Source of the DNA: CBDHDJ01 sp965261645
GTDB taxonomy: Bacteria > Pseudomonadota > Alphaproteobacteria > SHVV01
NCBI GenBank assembly: GCA_965261645.1
Contig: CBDHDJ010000001.1
Location: 1-64,000, forward strand
Direction of reading: 5' to 3'
DNA length: 64,000 bases
This document shows, one piece after another, positions 51,755-61,236 of this stretch (position 1 is its first letter; each line of letters begins with the position of its first letter). The translations under genes were made by a program, and so were the position numbers. A model generated the notes under the pieces. The model was not told the DNA's origin, ran no database searches, and saw only the letters and a list, made by a program, of their open reading frames with translations.

Positions 51755-53470
51755 TCAGGCCGGACGCGGGCTCCCCTCATCCTCGCTATCGTGAACCTTG
51801 CGCCCGCCGAGATAGGTCTGGAGCACGGCGATGTCCTTGATGGCGTCCTCCGCGCAGCCCAGGGGATCGCCGTCCAGCACGGCAAGATCCCCGATCTTGC
51901 CAACCTCGAGCGTGCCGAATGTGTCTTCGTTCCACGCGACGCGATGGCCGCTCTGACAGATCAGACGCAGCGCCTGTTCGCGGGACAGGTGGCTTGGCCC
52001 GAGCCGGCTCTTCGAATCATCGTCCCAGCGCGCCAACGCCTCCCACATCGCCCACAACATAGAGACGGGAACATTGTCGGAGGAGAGCGCGACGGGAATA
52101 TCACGGTCGAGCAGATCGGCGATGGGCGTTCCTTGATCGCCGAGCTCCGCAAGGCCGAAGCGGGTGCCCGCCTCGTACATGAAATTGGGCGTCACCGTGA
52201 CGATGAGGCCAAGCTCCTTGATGCGCTGGAGCTGCTCGTCCGTGGCCGAAATGAGATGCACGATGATCCAGCGCTTGTCGCGGACAGGTACGCGCTTAGC
52301 GATTTCCTCATAAGCGCGCAACACGGCCTCGAGCTCATAACATACCAGGCACGCGATCCGGATGCCGAGCCGGGCGGCGATGGTGCCAATCTCCACGAGC
52401 CGTTCGTAAGAGACCGACTGATAGAAGTGCCCCGACCACTGCTCGTAGGGGTAGGCACGGGCGACGATCTTGGCGATCTCCGGATCGCCGAGATCAAGCG
52501 TCAATCCCTCGCAGCGGAACGCATCATCGCCCGATCCCCGGCCGCCGATCAGGCCGGCCCATTGCGCGAAATGATCCTCAATGCGGCTGTCACTCAACAT
52601 CGCGGTCGGGACGCTGAGCGTAGTGTGGACGCGCACCGTGAGATCGCCGTCTTCGATTATCCGCCGGTAGGCGTGGATGAGATTGGGGGTCAGGCCGTGG
52701 CCTTCATAGACACTTGTGGTGCCGGCGGCGCTGTAGAACCCGGCACCCATGCGAACCGCGGCGACCCGGTCCTCGTAGGTGAAGCGGGGCACGCAGTTCA
52801 ATAGGGTGTATTCGAGAATGGGCGCGCGGTTCTGCTCGATAAAGAGCCCGCTCGGCTCGCCCGCCTCGTCCTTGACGATCTCGGTGCGGTAGGGCGCAGG
52901 TGTATCGCGCGTGATGCCTGCGATCTCGAGCGCGCGGGTGTTGGCGACCGAGGGAAACGGCGGGCGGCTCCACCAGCCCCACACCGAGCGCACATAGACG
53001 GGGTGATCGGGCGCCGCGGCATCGAGATCGCGGCGGGTCGGGAAACGCCCTTCGACGAGCTCCTCCGGGTGGCTGACGAAACGGTCGAGGTGGTTCTCGC
53101 GCGCCCGTTCCATCGGCATGGTGACGATCCATTCACCGGGGGGCGTGCGGGCCGCGGCCCCCCTCACCGCCTCGACGATCGCTGCGACGGAGTCGAGGCC
53201 CTGTAAGCGAACCCCGCCGCGAGCCTTCAGGCCCTCGCGGTCCATGTGGGCATGGGCATCGAAGAAGCCGGGAAGGACGGTCCGGCCGGCCAAATCGACG
53301 CTCTGGGTGGCAGGACCCTCGTCCCTCTGGATCTCGGCGGAAGGGCCCACCGCGACGATTCGCCCGTCCCGAAGCGCCAGAGCTTCGGCGATATGCGAGC
53401 TCTGGTCGAGCGTGATGACACGGCCACTATGGAGTACGAGATCGTGCGCGGGCATGAGATCGTCTGACAC
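51755..53470 (-). CDS. Amidohydrolase family 3 (YtcJ-like)
   Basis: 571 residues, usual for YtcJ-like proteins. The metal motif is FDAHAHMD (Asp71, His73, His75). The later metal ligands fall in YEGHGLTPNLIHAYR, IACLVCYELEAVL and LSSDNVPVSMLWAMWEAL. It hydrolyses amide or cyclic-amide bonds in a cytoplasmic TIM barrel. The strand and position fit one unit with the DMFase-type amidase upstream and the binding protein downstream, though the ~150-base gap before the latter may hold a separate promoter. Confidence 0.87.
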   Translation of the reverse strand: MSDDLMPAHDLVLHSGRVITLDQSSHIAEALALRDGRIVAVGPSAEIQRDEGPATQSVDLAGRTVLPGFFDAHAHMDREGLKARGGVRLQGLDSVAAIVEAVRGAAARTPPGEWIVTMPMERARENHLDRFVSHPEELVEGRFPTRRDLDAAAPDHPVYVRSVWGWWSRPPFPSVANTRALEIAGITRDTPAPYRTEIVKDEAGEPSGLFIEQNRAPILEYTLLNCVPRFTYEDRVAAVRMGAGFYSAAGTTSVYEGHGLTPNLIHAYRRIIEDGDLTVRVHTTLSVPTAMLSDSRIEDHFAQWAGLIGGRGSGDDAFRCEGLTLDLGDPEIAKIVARAYPYEQWSGHFYQSVSYERLVEIGTIAARLGIRIACLVCYELEAVLRAYEEIAKRVPVRDKRWIIVHLISATDEQLQRIKELGLIVTVTPNFMYEAGTRFGLAELGDQGTPIADLLDRDIPVALSSDNVPVSMLWAMWEALARWDDDSKSRLGPSHLSREQALRLICQSGHRVAWNEDTFGTLEVGKIGDLAVLDGDPLGCAEDAIKDIAVLQTYLGGRKVHDSEDEGSPRPA

Positions 53471-53521
53471 GCAAGGGACCGCTCAGCCGAGCAGTTCCCC
53501 CGTTACCCTTCCCCGCCCCGG

Positions 53522-55783
53522 CTACAACGGTGTGGAACCGGCGAAGCGCCGAACCACATTGCCGGTCAGCCGCGATACATTGTTCTTGTAGTCGTTGTGC
53601 GACAGGCTACCGCACCATGCGATCGAGCTAAACGCAAACACCGCGCCGCCGTTGGGCGTTTCGAAGAATACGAGATCGGCGCGGTTGATCGGCGTTGAAT
53701 CGCCAAAGTTGTTAGGTGTCGCGACGATATGCTGCTCGTTGGTGATCAAGTAGCTGTCGGTCAGGTCCTCGCTCGAGGCAACGATCAGCGCGTGGGGCGG
53801 CGTTCCCAGCGAAAAGTCCGCGACATCGATCTCGATACCCGCGGCGCCGTTGCCGAGGAGGCCGAAATTACCGATCAGTTCGTCCTTGCCGATACCCTCG
53901 AAGACGAACTTCACGCGCGGATCGAAACTGTCGGGCGTGCGCCGGTAGTACGTGCAGAGGTCGAAACCCTGGGAAATGAACCCCGTGCCGACGAGCTTTT
54001 GTGGCGGGCGATTCTGGAAACGCCACAGCCCCCCCAAGCGCCCATCCGAAGCGTGATAGTACTCGCCTGGCTCGCATTTCCACGCCCGCGTGCCGCCTTC
54101 GGCCCGGCGCACCTCGACCACTCCGGGCAGATCGGGGTGATAGCAGGTGTGCCAGTAGAGCCCGTTGCCGCCCATATACATGAAGCGCCCGCCCACCTCG
54201 GTATACGCCTTGACCGCGTCGAGCATGGCGCCTGAATAGTATTCGGGGTGCGTGCCGGTGATGACGACGTTGTAGGGCTTGAGACACTCGAGCCCTTCGG
54301 TGTGGAGCTCCTCGTCGGTGAGGACGTCGAAGTCAAATCCCTCGTGCTCGAGCCAATCGGTGAGGTGGGTGTCGGCGTTGTACTGCCATAGCATGGAACC
54401 GTGCGCCGCCGCCGCCATCATGACCTTGGGACGGAAATTGAGAATCGGGCGCAGCCGCGACGAATAGCAAAAGCCGCTGCCGTCACTGTGGTGGTCGTAA
54501 AGCGAGCCCCCGATCTCGGGGTTTTCGTTAAGGTGCTGCTCCCACGGCTGAATGACGTGGAGCCGGCAAGCCAGCAACTCGGCCGAGGCAAGCAGCCACG
54601 AGCGCATGCGGTTGGCGTACGCCATGTAGGAACACATCGGCGCGAGGAACAGGACCTTCGAGGTAGCGGTGCCGCGCGGCGGGCGCACGTAGAACGGGAT
54701 ATAGTCCTCGTCCTGTCCGCTCCTCAGGCGCGCGGCATAGCAGCCGCTTTTCAGCCCCGGCGGAACGGTGAGGGTAAAATCGGTCTCCCACCCCGCGTCA
54801 TAGAGATCGTCGTCATGGAAATGGATGGCGCCGTACTCCTGCGGCGCGTCGGCCCAGTTCCACACCTCCTCGCTCCAGTTGTAGCCGGTCATCGCGCGGG
54901 TGGGCAGGTTGACGACCTCGCCATGGAGGTTGTTGTCCGAGATATCGGTCACCTCCTGGGTCGGGATATCGAGGGAGAAGTCCCAGGCCCCGACGACGGC
55001 CGCCCGGAGGCTGGTGGCGATCGGCGGTTGCTGCAAATCGCCCATGGCGGCGCGGTCCAAGGCGCGGTTCGCGAGGCGCGGCGAATCGATTTTGCCGTTG
55101 TAGTGGCCGGACGTGCGCTGCCGGGCCTTGGCCGTCCGGCGGATGATCGCCGCCATCGTCACAGGCGACGCTCCCATATCAACACGGCGTAGTTTGGATT
55201 TGGCGCTGAGCCGCGCCTTGTCGCCGATCCTCGGGTATTCGACGAACGGCTCCTGGTGGATCACGACCTTCTTGCTCTTGGCGTCGTAACTCGCACCGAC
55301 GAAATACCACTCGCGCTTGAGCAGGGCTTTGCCCGCGCTGATGGTTTCGGATTTTCCCCTGCCATCGCCTAGCCTGAGCGCGATCGCACCGGACTTGTCG
55401 ATGATGAGCTGGAAGCCCGCTCTGGAGGTCTGGGACCATTTGGCGATCAGCGTTTGCTCGCCCTTATCCGGCGTTGTCGGCCAGATCATCGCCTGCACCG
55501 TGAAGCTTTCTAGGGCGTCGAGCACCGGATGGCCCGGGATGAGCGCGTAGGAGCCGGCATTGATGACCTGCTTGCGGCCCTTGTAGGTGCGGCTCACGGG
55601 GGTTTTGACGACTTTTTCCTTGAAGCCGGGACCGATCGGATTGCAGTCGCCGTGGATAATGCGAACGATATCGGCGCGATAGCTCCCGGGACCGTCGCAA
55701 CTGACCTTGAACTCGATCTTTTCGCCCGGGGCGGCGCAGATCTCATCGCTGTAGCCCAGGATTTTCAGATGCTGGGTCGCCAT
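53522..55783 (-). CDS. dmfA2: N,N-dimethylformamidase large (beta) subunit family protein
   Basis: 753 residues, close to the ~762 of characterised dimethylformamidase large subunits. Opens KILGYSDEICAAPGEKIEFKV, then a concanavalin-like (LamG-type) N-terminal domain (ESFTVQAMIWPTTPDKGEQT). The C-terminal half is the DMFase-type domain: VLFLAPMCSYMAYANRMRSW, GTHPEYYSGAMLDAVKAY, RFMYMGGNGLYWHTCYH. His512 and Glu514 (in HPE) match the His and Glu that coordinate the mononuclear iron in the studied enzyme; the Tyr ligands could not be assigned. The enzyme hydrolyses N-substituted formamides or related amides. Its small subunit lies just upstream. The exact substrate may differ from DMF. Confidence 0.85.
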   Translation of the reverse strand: MATQHLKILGYSDEICAAPGEKIEFKVSCDGPGSYRADIVRIIHGDCNPIGPGFKEKVVKTPVSRTYKGRKQVINAGSYALIPGHPVLDALESFTVQAMIWPTTPDKGEQTLIAKWSQTSRAGFQLIIDKSGAIALRLGDGRGKSETISAGKALLKREWYFVGASYDAKSKKVVIHQEPFVEYPRIGDKARLSAKSKLRRVDMGASPVTMAAIIRRTAKARQRTSGHYNGKIDSPRLANRALDRAAMGDLQQPPIATSLRAAVVGAWDFSLDIPTQEVTDISDNNLHGEVVNLPTRAMTGYNWSEEVWNWADAPQEYGAIHFHDDDLYDAGWETDFTLTVPPGLKSGCYAARLRSGQDEDYIPFYVRPPRGTATSKVLFLAPMCSYMAYANRMRSWLLASAELLACRLHVIQPWEQHLNENPEIGGSLYDHHSDGSGFCYSSRLRPILNFRPKVMMAAAAHGSMLWQYNADTHLTDWLEHEGFDFDVLTDEELHTEGLECLKPYNVVITGTHPEYYSGAMLDAVKAYTEVGGRFMYMGGNGLYWHTCYHPDLPGVVEVRRAEGGTRAWKCEPGEYYHASDGRLGGLWRFQNRPPQKLVGTGFISQGFDLCTYYRRTPDSFDPRVKFVFEGIGKDELIGNFGLLGNGAAGIEIDVADFSLGTPPHALIVASSEDLTDSYLITNEQHIVATPNNFGDSTPINRADLVFFETPNGGAVFAFSSIAWCGSLSHNDYKNNVSRLTGNVVRRFAGSTPL

Positions 55784-55899
55784 TCTTTAATCTCCCTGAA
55801 CCGGGGTCATGTGACCCCTCGCCCCGTCTCGTCGTCATATTCGCAAGCTGGAGAATCGCCCCCGGTGCCAGGCGCGAGCAGGAAACACAACAGTGTCGG

Positions 55900-56250
55900 T
55901 TACAGGTTGAGTTCGTGCCCGGTGTATTTCTTCCAGCGGCGCCGGAAGACCTCGCGCTCGGCAGCCTCGATGGACGAGAATTTGACATTGGTCATCTTGA
56001 CCGGCTTGCCCTTTCGGTCGGGCCAGTGCGCCAGCGTCCATTCCTCATAGGGCTTGGTGCAGACCAGCACAAATTTGCCTTCGGCGGCCTCGCCGCGAAA
56101 CACCATGAGAAGGCGGCGCAGATCGGCGCTGTGGTGGCCGATCGGGTTCTCCATGAACTCCTCGGCCAAGTGCTTCATCATGTTGTGACTGATCCTGTAC
56201 ATGGACGCCCCCGTTCCTTCGCAAAGCTGGCTGGCGGTAACGTTAGACAA
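55900..56250 (-). CDS. dmfA1: N,N-dimethylformamidase small (alpha) subunit family protein
   Basis: 116 residues, slightly shorter than the ~132 of the known small subunit. It shares the pattern ENPIGHHSADLRRLLMVFR, GKFVLVCTKPYEEWTLA, a Gly-x-Pro turn, and SSIEAAEREVFRRRWKKYTG, which mirrors NPFG...FR...GK...W...EEA...VF.RR of the known protein. Order (small then large) and the 116-base gap to the large subunit fit the known dmfA1-dmfA2 operon. It is divergent from the adenylate cyclase pseudogene, 43 bases away. Confidence 0.8.
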   Translation of the reverse strand: MSNVTASQLCEGTGASMYRISHNMMKHLAEEFMENPIGHHSADLRRLLMVFRGEAAEGKFVLVCTKPYEEWTLAHWPDRKGKPVKMTNVKFSSIEAAEREVFRRRWKKYTGHELNL

Positions 56251-56936
56251 GAGCCGCCGGAAGGTCTACCTCAACGCGTAATGTAAGCCTGCCATGAGCG
56301 ACATCGATCTGATCCATGTGTGGTGCCGGGAGGCCGCCCGGCGAATACAGGGCTCGGCGGCGCTGCTCTCCGGGTTCGCCGAAGAGCTCGTGGCGGCGGG
56401 CGTGCCGCTCGCCCGCATGACGCTCTCGTTGCAGACCCTCCACCCGCAGGTTCTCGTCGCCGCCTACTACTGGAGCCCGGACGAGGGCATCACGATGCGG
56501 ACGGTGCCCTACGGCGCCGATCTCAGCTCGGCCTTTCTCGACAGCCCCATTCGCCTCATTTTCGAAGGGGCGCCGCACGTACGCCGCCACTTGACCGGCC
56601 CCGAGGCGGCCCTCGACTTTCTCATCCTCGAGGAGCTCGAGGAGAAGGGCCTGACGGATTATTTCGTGCTCCCCGTGCCGTTCAGTGATGGCGTGACCAA
56701 CGCCATGACTTTCGCGACCCGGACGGACGGACGTTTTGCCGAGGCGCACATCGCGACCCTTCGCGACGCGGTGGTTCAGGTGTCCCCACTCCTCGAAATT
56801 CAGGCGGTGCGGTAGATCGGGCAGACCGTCCTCGAGACCTATCTCGGCAAGGAGACCGGGCCCAAGGTGATGCAGGGCTCGATCACGCGCGGCAACGTCG
56901 ACACCATCGCTGCCGTGTTGTGGTTTTGCGACCTCA

Positions 56937-57843
56937 GAGTCGGTTTCGAAAGTCATGCGGCTCGGGCCAATCTGCGGACGAGGAGCATGACGGAGGCGGC
57001 GTAGAGGAAGGCGCGGGCCGAGGCGATGGTGGCCTCGAAGTCCTTTGCCAGTCGCCGGTTGCGGTTGATCCAGGCGAAGAAGCGCTCCACGACCCAGCGG
57101 CGCGGTTGGACGGCGAAGCCGACCTGATCGGGGCTTTTGCGCACGATCTCGACGGCGATCACCGTGGCCGTGGCGACCTTCTCGCCGGCGTAGCCGCTGT
57201 CGGCAAAGACCTTCTCGGTGAACGGAAACGAGCCGCGTGAGGCGCACAGCAGCGACCCGCCACCATCGCGGTCCTGGATACTCGCCAGATGCGCCTCGAG
57301 CACGAGGCCGCGCCCGTCGGTGTCGACCAGCGCGTGGCGCTTGCGCCCCTTGATCTTCTTGCCCGCATCGTAGCCGCGGGGGCCACCAGCCTCGGTCGTC
57401 TTGACGCTCTGACTGTCGATAATCGCGCCGCTCGGGCTGGCCTCGCGTCCGACCCGCTCGCGATCGGCCATGACCAGAGAGTGATTGATCTTCTCAAGGA
57501 GGCCGTCGTCGCGGAACTTGGCGAACCAGCGATAGATCGTGCCCCACGGTGGCAAATCGCTTGGCAGCAAGCGCCAAGGGCAGCCAGCCCGCATCACGTA
57601 GAAAATGCCGTTGACGATCTCTCGCATCGGCCATGACCGGGGCCGTCCCGTGCCATGAGCCGGAGGCAAATGAGGCTCGATCACAACCCACTCCGCATCG
57701 GTCAAATCAGTCTGATAACGCAGCGTCTTGCGGCTATGCTGCTCTCGGGTGGTCGGCGTCCACATGGCGGCTCCATATCGGTCTCAGCAACCTCCTTGGA
57801 ATCACATCGACACCGGCCACTCAACCCCTTTCGAAACGGCCTC
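56937..57843 (-). mobile_element. IS5-family element (IS1031-like group)
   Basis: 907 bp, ends GAGTCGGTTTCGAAAG and, inverted, GAGGCCGTTTCGAAAG. Flanked by TCA (56934-56936 and 57844-57846), matching the TNA duplication of this IS5 subgroup. Different from the IS5 element at 30184. Confidence 0.92.
56953..57765 (-). CDS. IS5-family transposase (IS1031-like group)
   Basis: 270 residues. The N-terminal DUF4096-like region (TDLTDAEWVVIEPHLPP, REIVNGIFYVMRAGCPWRLL) precedes the DDE core: Asp in AIIDSQSVKTTEAGG, Asp in VFADSGYAGEKV and Glu in WVVERFFAWINRNRRLAKDF. Intact. Related sequences often need a frameshift, which is not required here. Confidence 0.9.
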   Translation of the reverse strand: MWTPTTREQHSRKTLRYQTDLTDAEWVVIEPHLPPAHGTGRPRSWPMREIVNGIFYVMRAGCPWRLLPSDLPPWGTIYRWFAKFRDDGLLEKINHSLVMADRERVGREASPSGAIIDSQSVKTTEAGGPRGYDAGKKIKGRKRHALVDTDGRGLVLEAHLASIQDRDGGGSLLCASRGSFPFTEKVFADSGYAGEKVATATVIAVEIVRKSPDQVGFAVQPRRWVVERFFAWINRNRRLAKDFEATIASARAFLYAASVMLLVRRLARAA

Positions 57844-58345
57844 TCAGGGATTTCACGGGCCTCTCGGAGCGCTTGCCGACGACCGACGTGATCGGCCTCC
57901 TGAATGCGTATTTCGAGCTCGTCGGCCAAGCGATCGGGGACCACGGCGGGGAGATTCTGAAATTCATCGGCGATGCGGTCCTGGCGATCTTCCCCCTTGC
58001 CGAGGATACGGAGACTGGCCTCGTCTGCTACAACGCGCTCGCCGCGGCCCGCGATGCGCTCGCCCAAAAGGCGCGTATACCCACCGGCGTTGAAGCTGCC
58101 GCCGAGATTGATTTCGGCATTGCGCTTCATATCGGAAACGCGGCTTACGGCAATATCGGCGCGCCGCAACGCCTCGACTTCACCGTCATCGGGCCGGCCG
58201 TCAATCTGGTAAGCCGCATCGGCGGGCTGTGCAGCGAGCTCGATATCCCGCTGCTCACATCGAGCGCGTTTGCCTTCCATTGCCGGGACGCGCTGGACGA
58301 GGTCGGATCTTATCCCCTCAAGGGCATCGAAAAGCCGGAGACGGT

Positions 58346-60286
58346 CTACGGACTGGCGGACGGCGGCTCGTCCTCGTCCCACGCGACGTCGTAGGTCAGG
58401 GCGTAGGGGCTTAATGCAGCCTTGATGCGCTCGGCGATGGCGGCTTGTTGCGTCTTGCCCGCGACTCTTGAACGAATCGTTGCCCGGGTCCCGGTCGTGG
58501 CGTCGCCGTTGACGCTCACGGTCAAGGCCGTGTCGCTGTCCGCCGCCACCGGCGCCAGCGCATCCTCGAGAACCCGTTCGATAGCGTTATGGCGAAGCGC
58601 AGGCTTGTAGATCTTGCCAACCGCGGTCAGCGGCATCGTCTCGATGACCCAGACGGCGACCGGCACCGCGGCGCGCTCGCTGATATTTTCACGGGCGAAC
58701 GCCTTGAGTTCGTCGCCTGACGTATCGGCATCGCGCTTGAGCTCAACGTAGGCGACCGGCAACTCGCCCGCGTGCGGGTCAGGCTGGCCGACCGCGGCCG
58801 CCAGAGCTACGCCCGGATGCTGATGCAGCGTCTCCTCGATCACAGACGGATCGATGTTGTGACCGCCGCGGATGATGAGATCCTTGGCCCGGCCGGTGAG
58901 CCACAGATAACTGTCTTCGTCGTAATAGCCGAGATCGCCCGTGTTGAACCAGCCCTCCGCCAGCCATGCGGTCCGAATGTATTCTTCCTGTTTGTAGCCG
59001 GGGAAAAGGTGGGGCCCCCGCATGGCAATGACACCGACTTCGCCGACCTCGCAGTCCCGTACGTAAGCACCATTGTCATCTAGTTTCACCGGTTTGATCT
59101 CTTGATACGGGTGACGCAGCCCGACCGAGCCGACACGGCGCTCACCGTCGATCGGGTTGTTGCTGCTCGACGCCGTGCCCTCGGTGAGCCCGTAGCCTTC
59201 GATAATCATGAGGCCGGTCTGGCGCTCGAACGACTTGAACACTTCCACCGGCATGGGCGCCGCGCCACAGGCGGCGAAGCGCAATGAGCTGACATCCGCT
59301 CCGTCGATCGGAACGTTGAGCAGGGTCGAGTACATGGTCGGTACGGCGCTGAAGGTCGTAACGCGATAGCGCTCGACGATTTTCCAGAAATCCTTGACGA
59401 GATCCGGGTTGCGAAAGCCGCTCGGTCCCGCGAGCACGATTGTCGCGCCAACTGTGAGCGGCAGGATCGTAGTCACGATGAAACCGTTGGCGTGAAAAAG
59501 CGGGATCGCGCTCATCAGCGTGTCGGCGGCGGTCATCTTCGTACGCAACCCTCTAATCCAGACGTCGTAGACCTGGTTCAAGTGCGTTTGGATTACGAGC
59601 TTGGGCGCGCTTGTGGTCCCGCCGGTGTGAAAATAACCTGCGGGCTCATCCGGCGCGATGGAGCGGCCACTGACCAACCGATCTGCTGGGTAGGGCTCTA
59701 CCTGCTGATTGAAATCCAGGACGCCATCACGCTCCTCGCCTGCCCCCCTGACCTGGAGGATCGTCTGCAGCGAGGGCACGTCACCGCGCAAAGCCGTGAC
59801 CTTTTCCCAGATATCGAAGCCATCGCTCGGCCCCAGTGCAACCAGGCACCTGGTCCCGGCAGCGTTGAGAATTTCGACGATCTGGGCAGGCTCCAATAAG
59901 TAGTTGACCGGATTGACGATGCCCGTCGCCTCCGCGCCCCACACGGTGAAATGGGTCTCGGGCAGGCTGGGCAGGAGATAGGACACCACATCGCGCGGGC
60001 CGATGCCCAAGTCGTGAAACAGGTTGGCCGCCTGGTTGATGCGGCCGATCATGTCCTTGTAGCGGTACGTTTCGGGTTCATCGTCCGCCCGGCCTTGCGG
60101 CAGGAAGTGGAGAGCGACGCGTTCGGGATCGATCGCTGCGCCCTGCTGAAGAAAGTCGTACGTGTTTTGGACCCCGAGGCGTTCCTCGATCGGGATCGAC
60201 TCGAACGCCTCGATATCCCGGATCGTTTTGAAAACGGGCAAGCGGGCGCGGAGCGACTCAGAGTCTTTGTTCGCAGCGTTGGCCAA
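58346..60286 (-). CDS. AMP-dependent acyl-CoA synthetase
   Basis: 646 residues. ANL superfamily: P-loop YFHTGGTTSAPKLV near residue 220, A5 motif GYGLTEGTASSSNNP, and the hinge and core motifs FNTGDLGYYDEDSYLWLTGR and KDLIIRGGHNIDPSVIEE. The C-terminal tail is extended by about 70 residues (TALTVSVNGDATTGTRATIR). It adenylates a carboxylic acid and forms its CoA thioester. Divergent from the SDR gene at 60381, which is about 95 bases away, so the two promoters lie in that gap. Substrate unknown, possibly an aromatic or medium-chain acid. Confidence 0.9.
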   Translation of the reverse strand: MANAANKDSESLRARLPVFKTIRDIEAFESIPIEERLGVQNTYDFLQQGAAIDPERVALHFLPQGRADDEPETYRYKDMIGRINQAANLFHDLGIGPRDVVSYLLPSLPETHFTVWGAEATGIVNPVNYLLEPAQIVEILNAAGTRCLVALGPSDGFDIWEKVTALRGDVPSLQTILQVRGAGEERDGVLDFNQQVEPYPADRLVSGRSIAPDEPAGYFHTGGTTSAPKLVIQTHLNQVYDVWIRGLRTKMTAADTLMSAIPLFHANGFIVTTILPLTVGATIVLAGPSGFRNPDLVKDFWKIVERYRVTTFSAVPTMYSTLLNVPIDGADVSSLRFAACGAAPMPVEVFKSFERQTGLMIIEGYGLTEGTASSSNNPIDGERRVGSVGLRHPYQEIKPVKLDDNGAYVRDCEVGEVGVIAMRGPHLFPGYKQEEYIRTAWLAEGWFNTGDLGYYDEDSYLWLTGRAKDLIIRGGHNIDPSVIEETLHQHPGVALAAAVGQPDPHAGELPVAYVELKRDADTSGDELKAFARENISERAAVPVAVWVIETMPLTAVGKIYKPALRHNAIERVLEDALAPVAADSDTALTVSVNGDATTGTRATIRSRVAGKTQQAAIAERIKAALSPYALTYDVAWDEDEPPSASP

Positions 60287-60380
60287 GCTTCCATCCTTGA
60301 AGCGGTAAGATTAAGTCTCTATCGTCGCCCAACCTCAGACGCAAGTCACCCCTGGCTGAAGATATCGGTCGCACGCGATC

Positions 60381-61157
60381 ATGTTCGATCTGACTGGCCA
60401 AGTCGCCGTCACTACCGGCTCGAGCAGGGGCATCGGCCGCGCCATCGCCGAGCAGATGGCCAAACAGGGCGCCCGCGTGGTGATATCGAGCCGCAAGGAG
60501 GACAGATGCCGCGAGGTGGCCGACTCGATCAAGCGTGATGGCGGCGAGGCCATCGCGATCCCCTGCCATATCGGCCACAAGGATCAGCTCGAGGCGCTCG
60601 TCGATGCCACCCTCGCCGAATGGGGCCGCATCGACACCCTGGTATGCAACGCCGCGGTCAATCCCTATTACGGACCGCTCGCCGACATTCCCGATAGCGC
60701 GTTCAACAAGACCATGGAGACCAACGTGCGCAGCAACCTTTGGCTGTGCAACATGGTGGTGCCGCAAATGGCAGAACGCAAAGACGGTACGGTCATTTTC
60801 ATCTCGAGCGTGGCCGGGTTCCGGGGTGACAACGAACTCGGCGCCTATGCCATTTCCAAGGCCGCCGAATTTCAACTCACGCGGAGCCTGGCGGTCGAAT
60901 GGGGTCCCGCCAACGTGCGGGTGAATTGCATCGCGCCTGGACTGGTGCGCACCGATTTCGCCCGCACGCTGTGGGAGAACCCGGAGATCTATAAGCGTGC
61001 GGTCAGCGTCATGCCGCTCCGCCGCATCGGCGAGCCCGATGAGATTGCCGGCGCGGCCGTCTTTCTCGCCTCACAGGCCGCGAGCTTCATGACCGGACAT
61101 ATTCTCGTCATCGATGGCGGCGCGACCGTGGTCACGGCGCGAGTCAGGCCAGGTTAG
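60381..61157 (+). CDS. SDR family oxidoreductase
   Basis: 258 residues. Motifs: TTGSSRGIGRAIAEQ, CNAAVNPYYG (NNAG variant), Ser in FISSVAGFRGD, and the YAISKAAEFQLTRSL Tyr-x-x-x-Lys pair. The C-terminus PDEIAGAAVFLASQAASFMTGH is typical of FabG/2-hydroxyacyl-type dehydrogenases. It is followed 79 bases downstream by a RidA-family gene on the same strand. Confidence 0.88.
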   Translation: MFDLTGQVAVTTGSSRGIGRAIAEQMAKQGARVVISSRKEDRCREVADSIKRDGGEAIAIPCHIGHKDQLEALVDATLAEWGRIDTLVCNAAVNPYYGPLADIPDSAFNKTMETNVRSNLWLCNMVVPQMAERKDGTVIFISSVAGFRGDNELGAYAISKAAEFQLTRSLAVEWGPANVRVNCIAPGLVRTDFARTLWENPEIYKRAVSVMPLRRIGEPDEIAGAAVFLASQAASFMTGHILVIDGGATVVTARVRPG

Positions 61158-61236
61158 TGCAAAGCTCTTGCACTCGGGCACGCGCCGGGCGACGATAACG
61201 CGACTAAAGAATACGACCGATTCGAGAGGGACAGCC

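Larger units (their letters stand above)
56294..58394 (+). pseudogene. Class III adenylate/guanylate cyclase, stop codon plus IS5 insertion
   Basis: The N-terminal domain (56294-56812: SALIHVWCREAARRIQG-type start, here DLIHVWCREAARRIQG; LARMTLSLQTLHPQVLVAAYY) reads to a TAG at 56813-56815, yet the same frame continues to the catalytic start WFCDLR. There the IS5 element (56937-57843) cuts it. Excising the IS and one TCA gives FCDLRDFTGLSERLPTTDVI, and the domain runs on with ILKFIGDAVLAIFPL, including the metal-binding Asp residues, to 58394. Two lesions make it non-functional. It overlaps the convergent acyl-CoA synthetase gene by 49 bases. Confidence 0.9.

Noticed and set aside
56243..57247. 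334-residue frame covering the cyclase start and part of the IS5
   Set aside because: Crosses the IS boundary and is antisense to the cyclase; Arg-rich with no motif.
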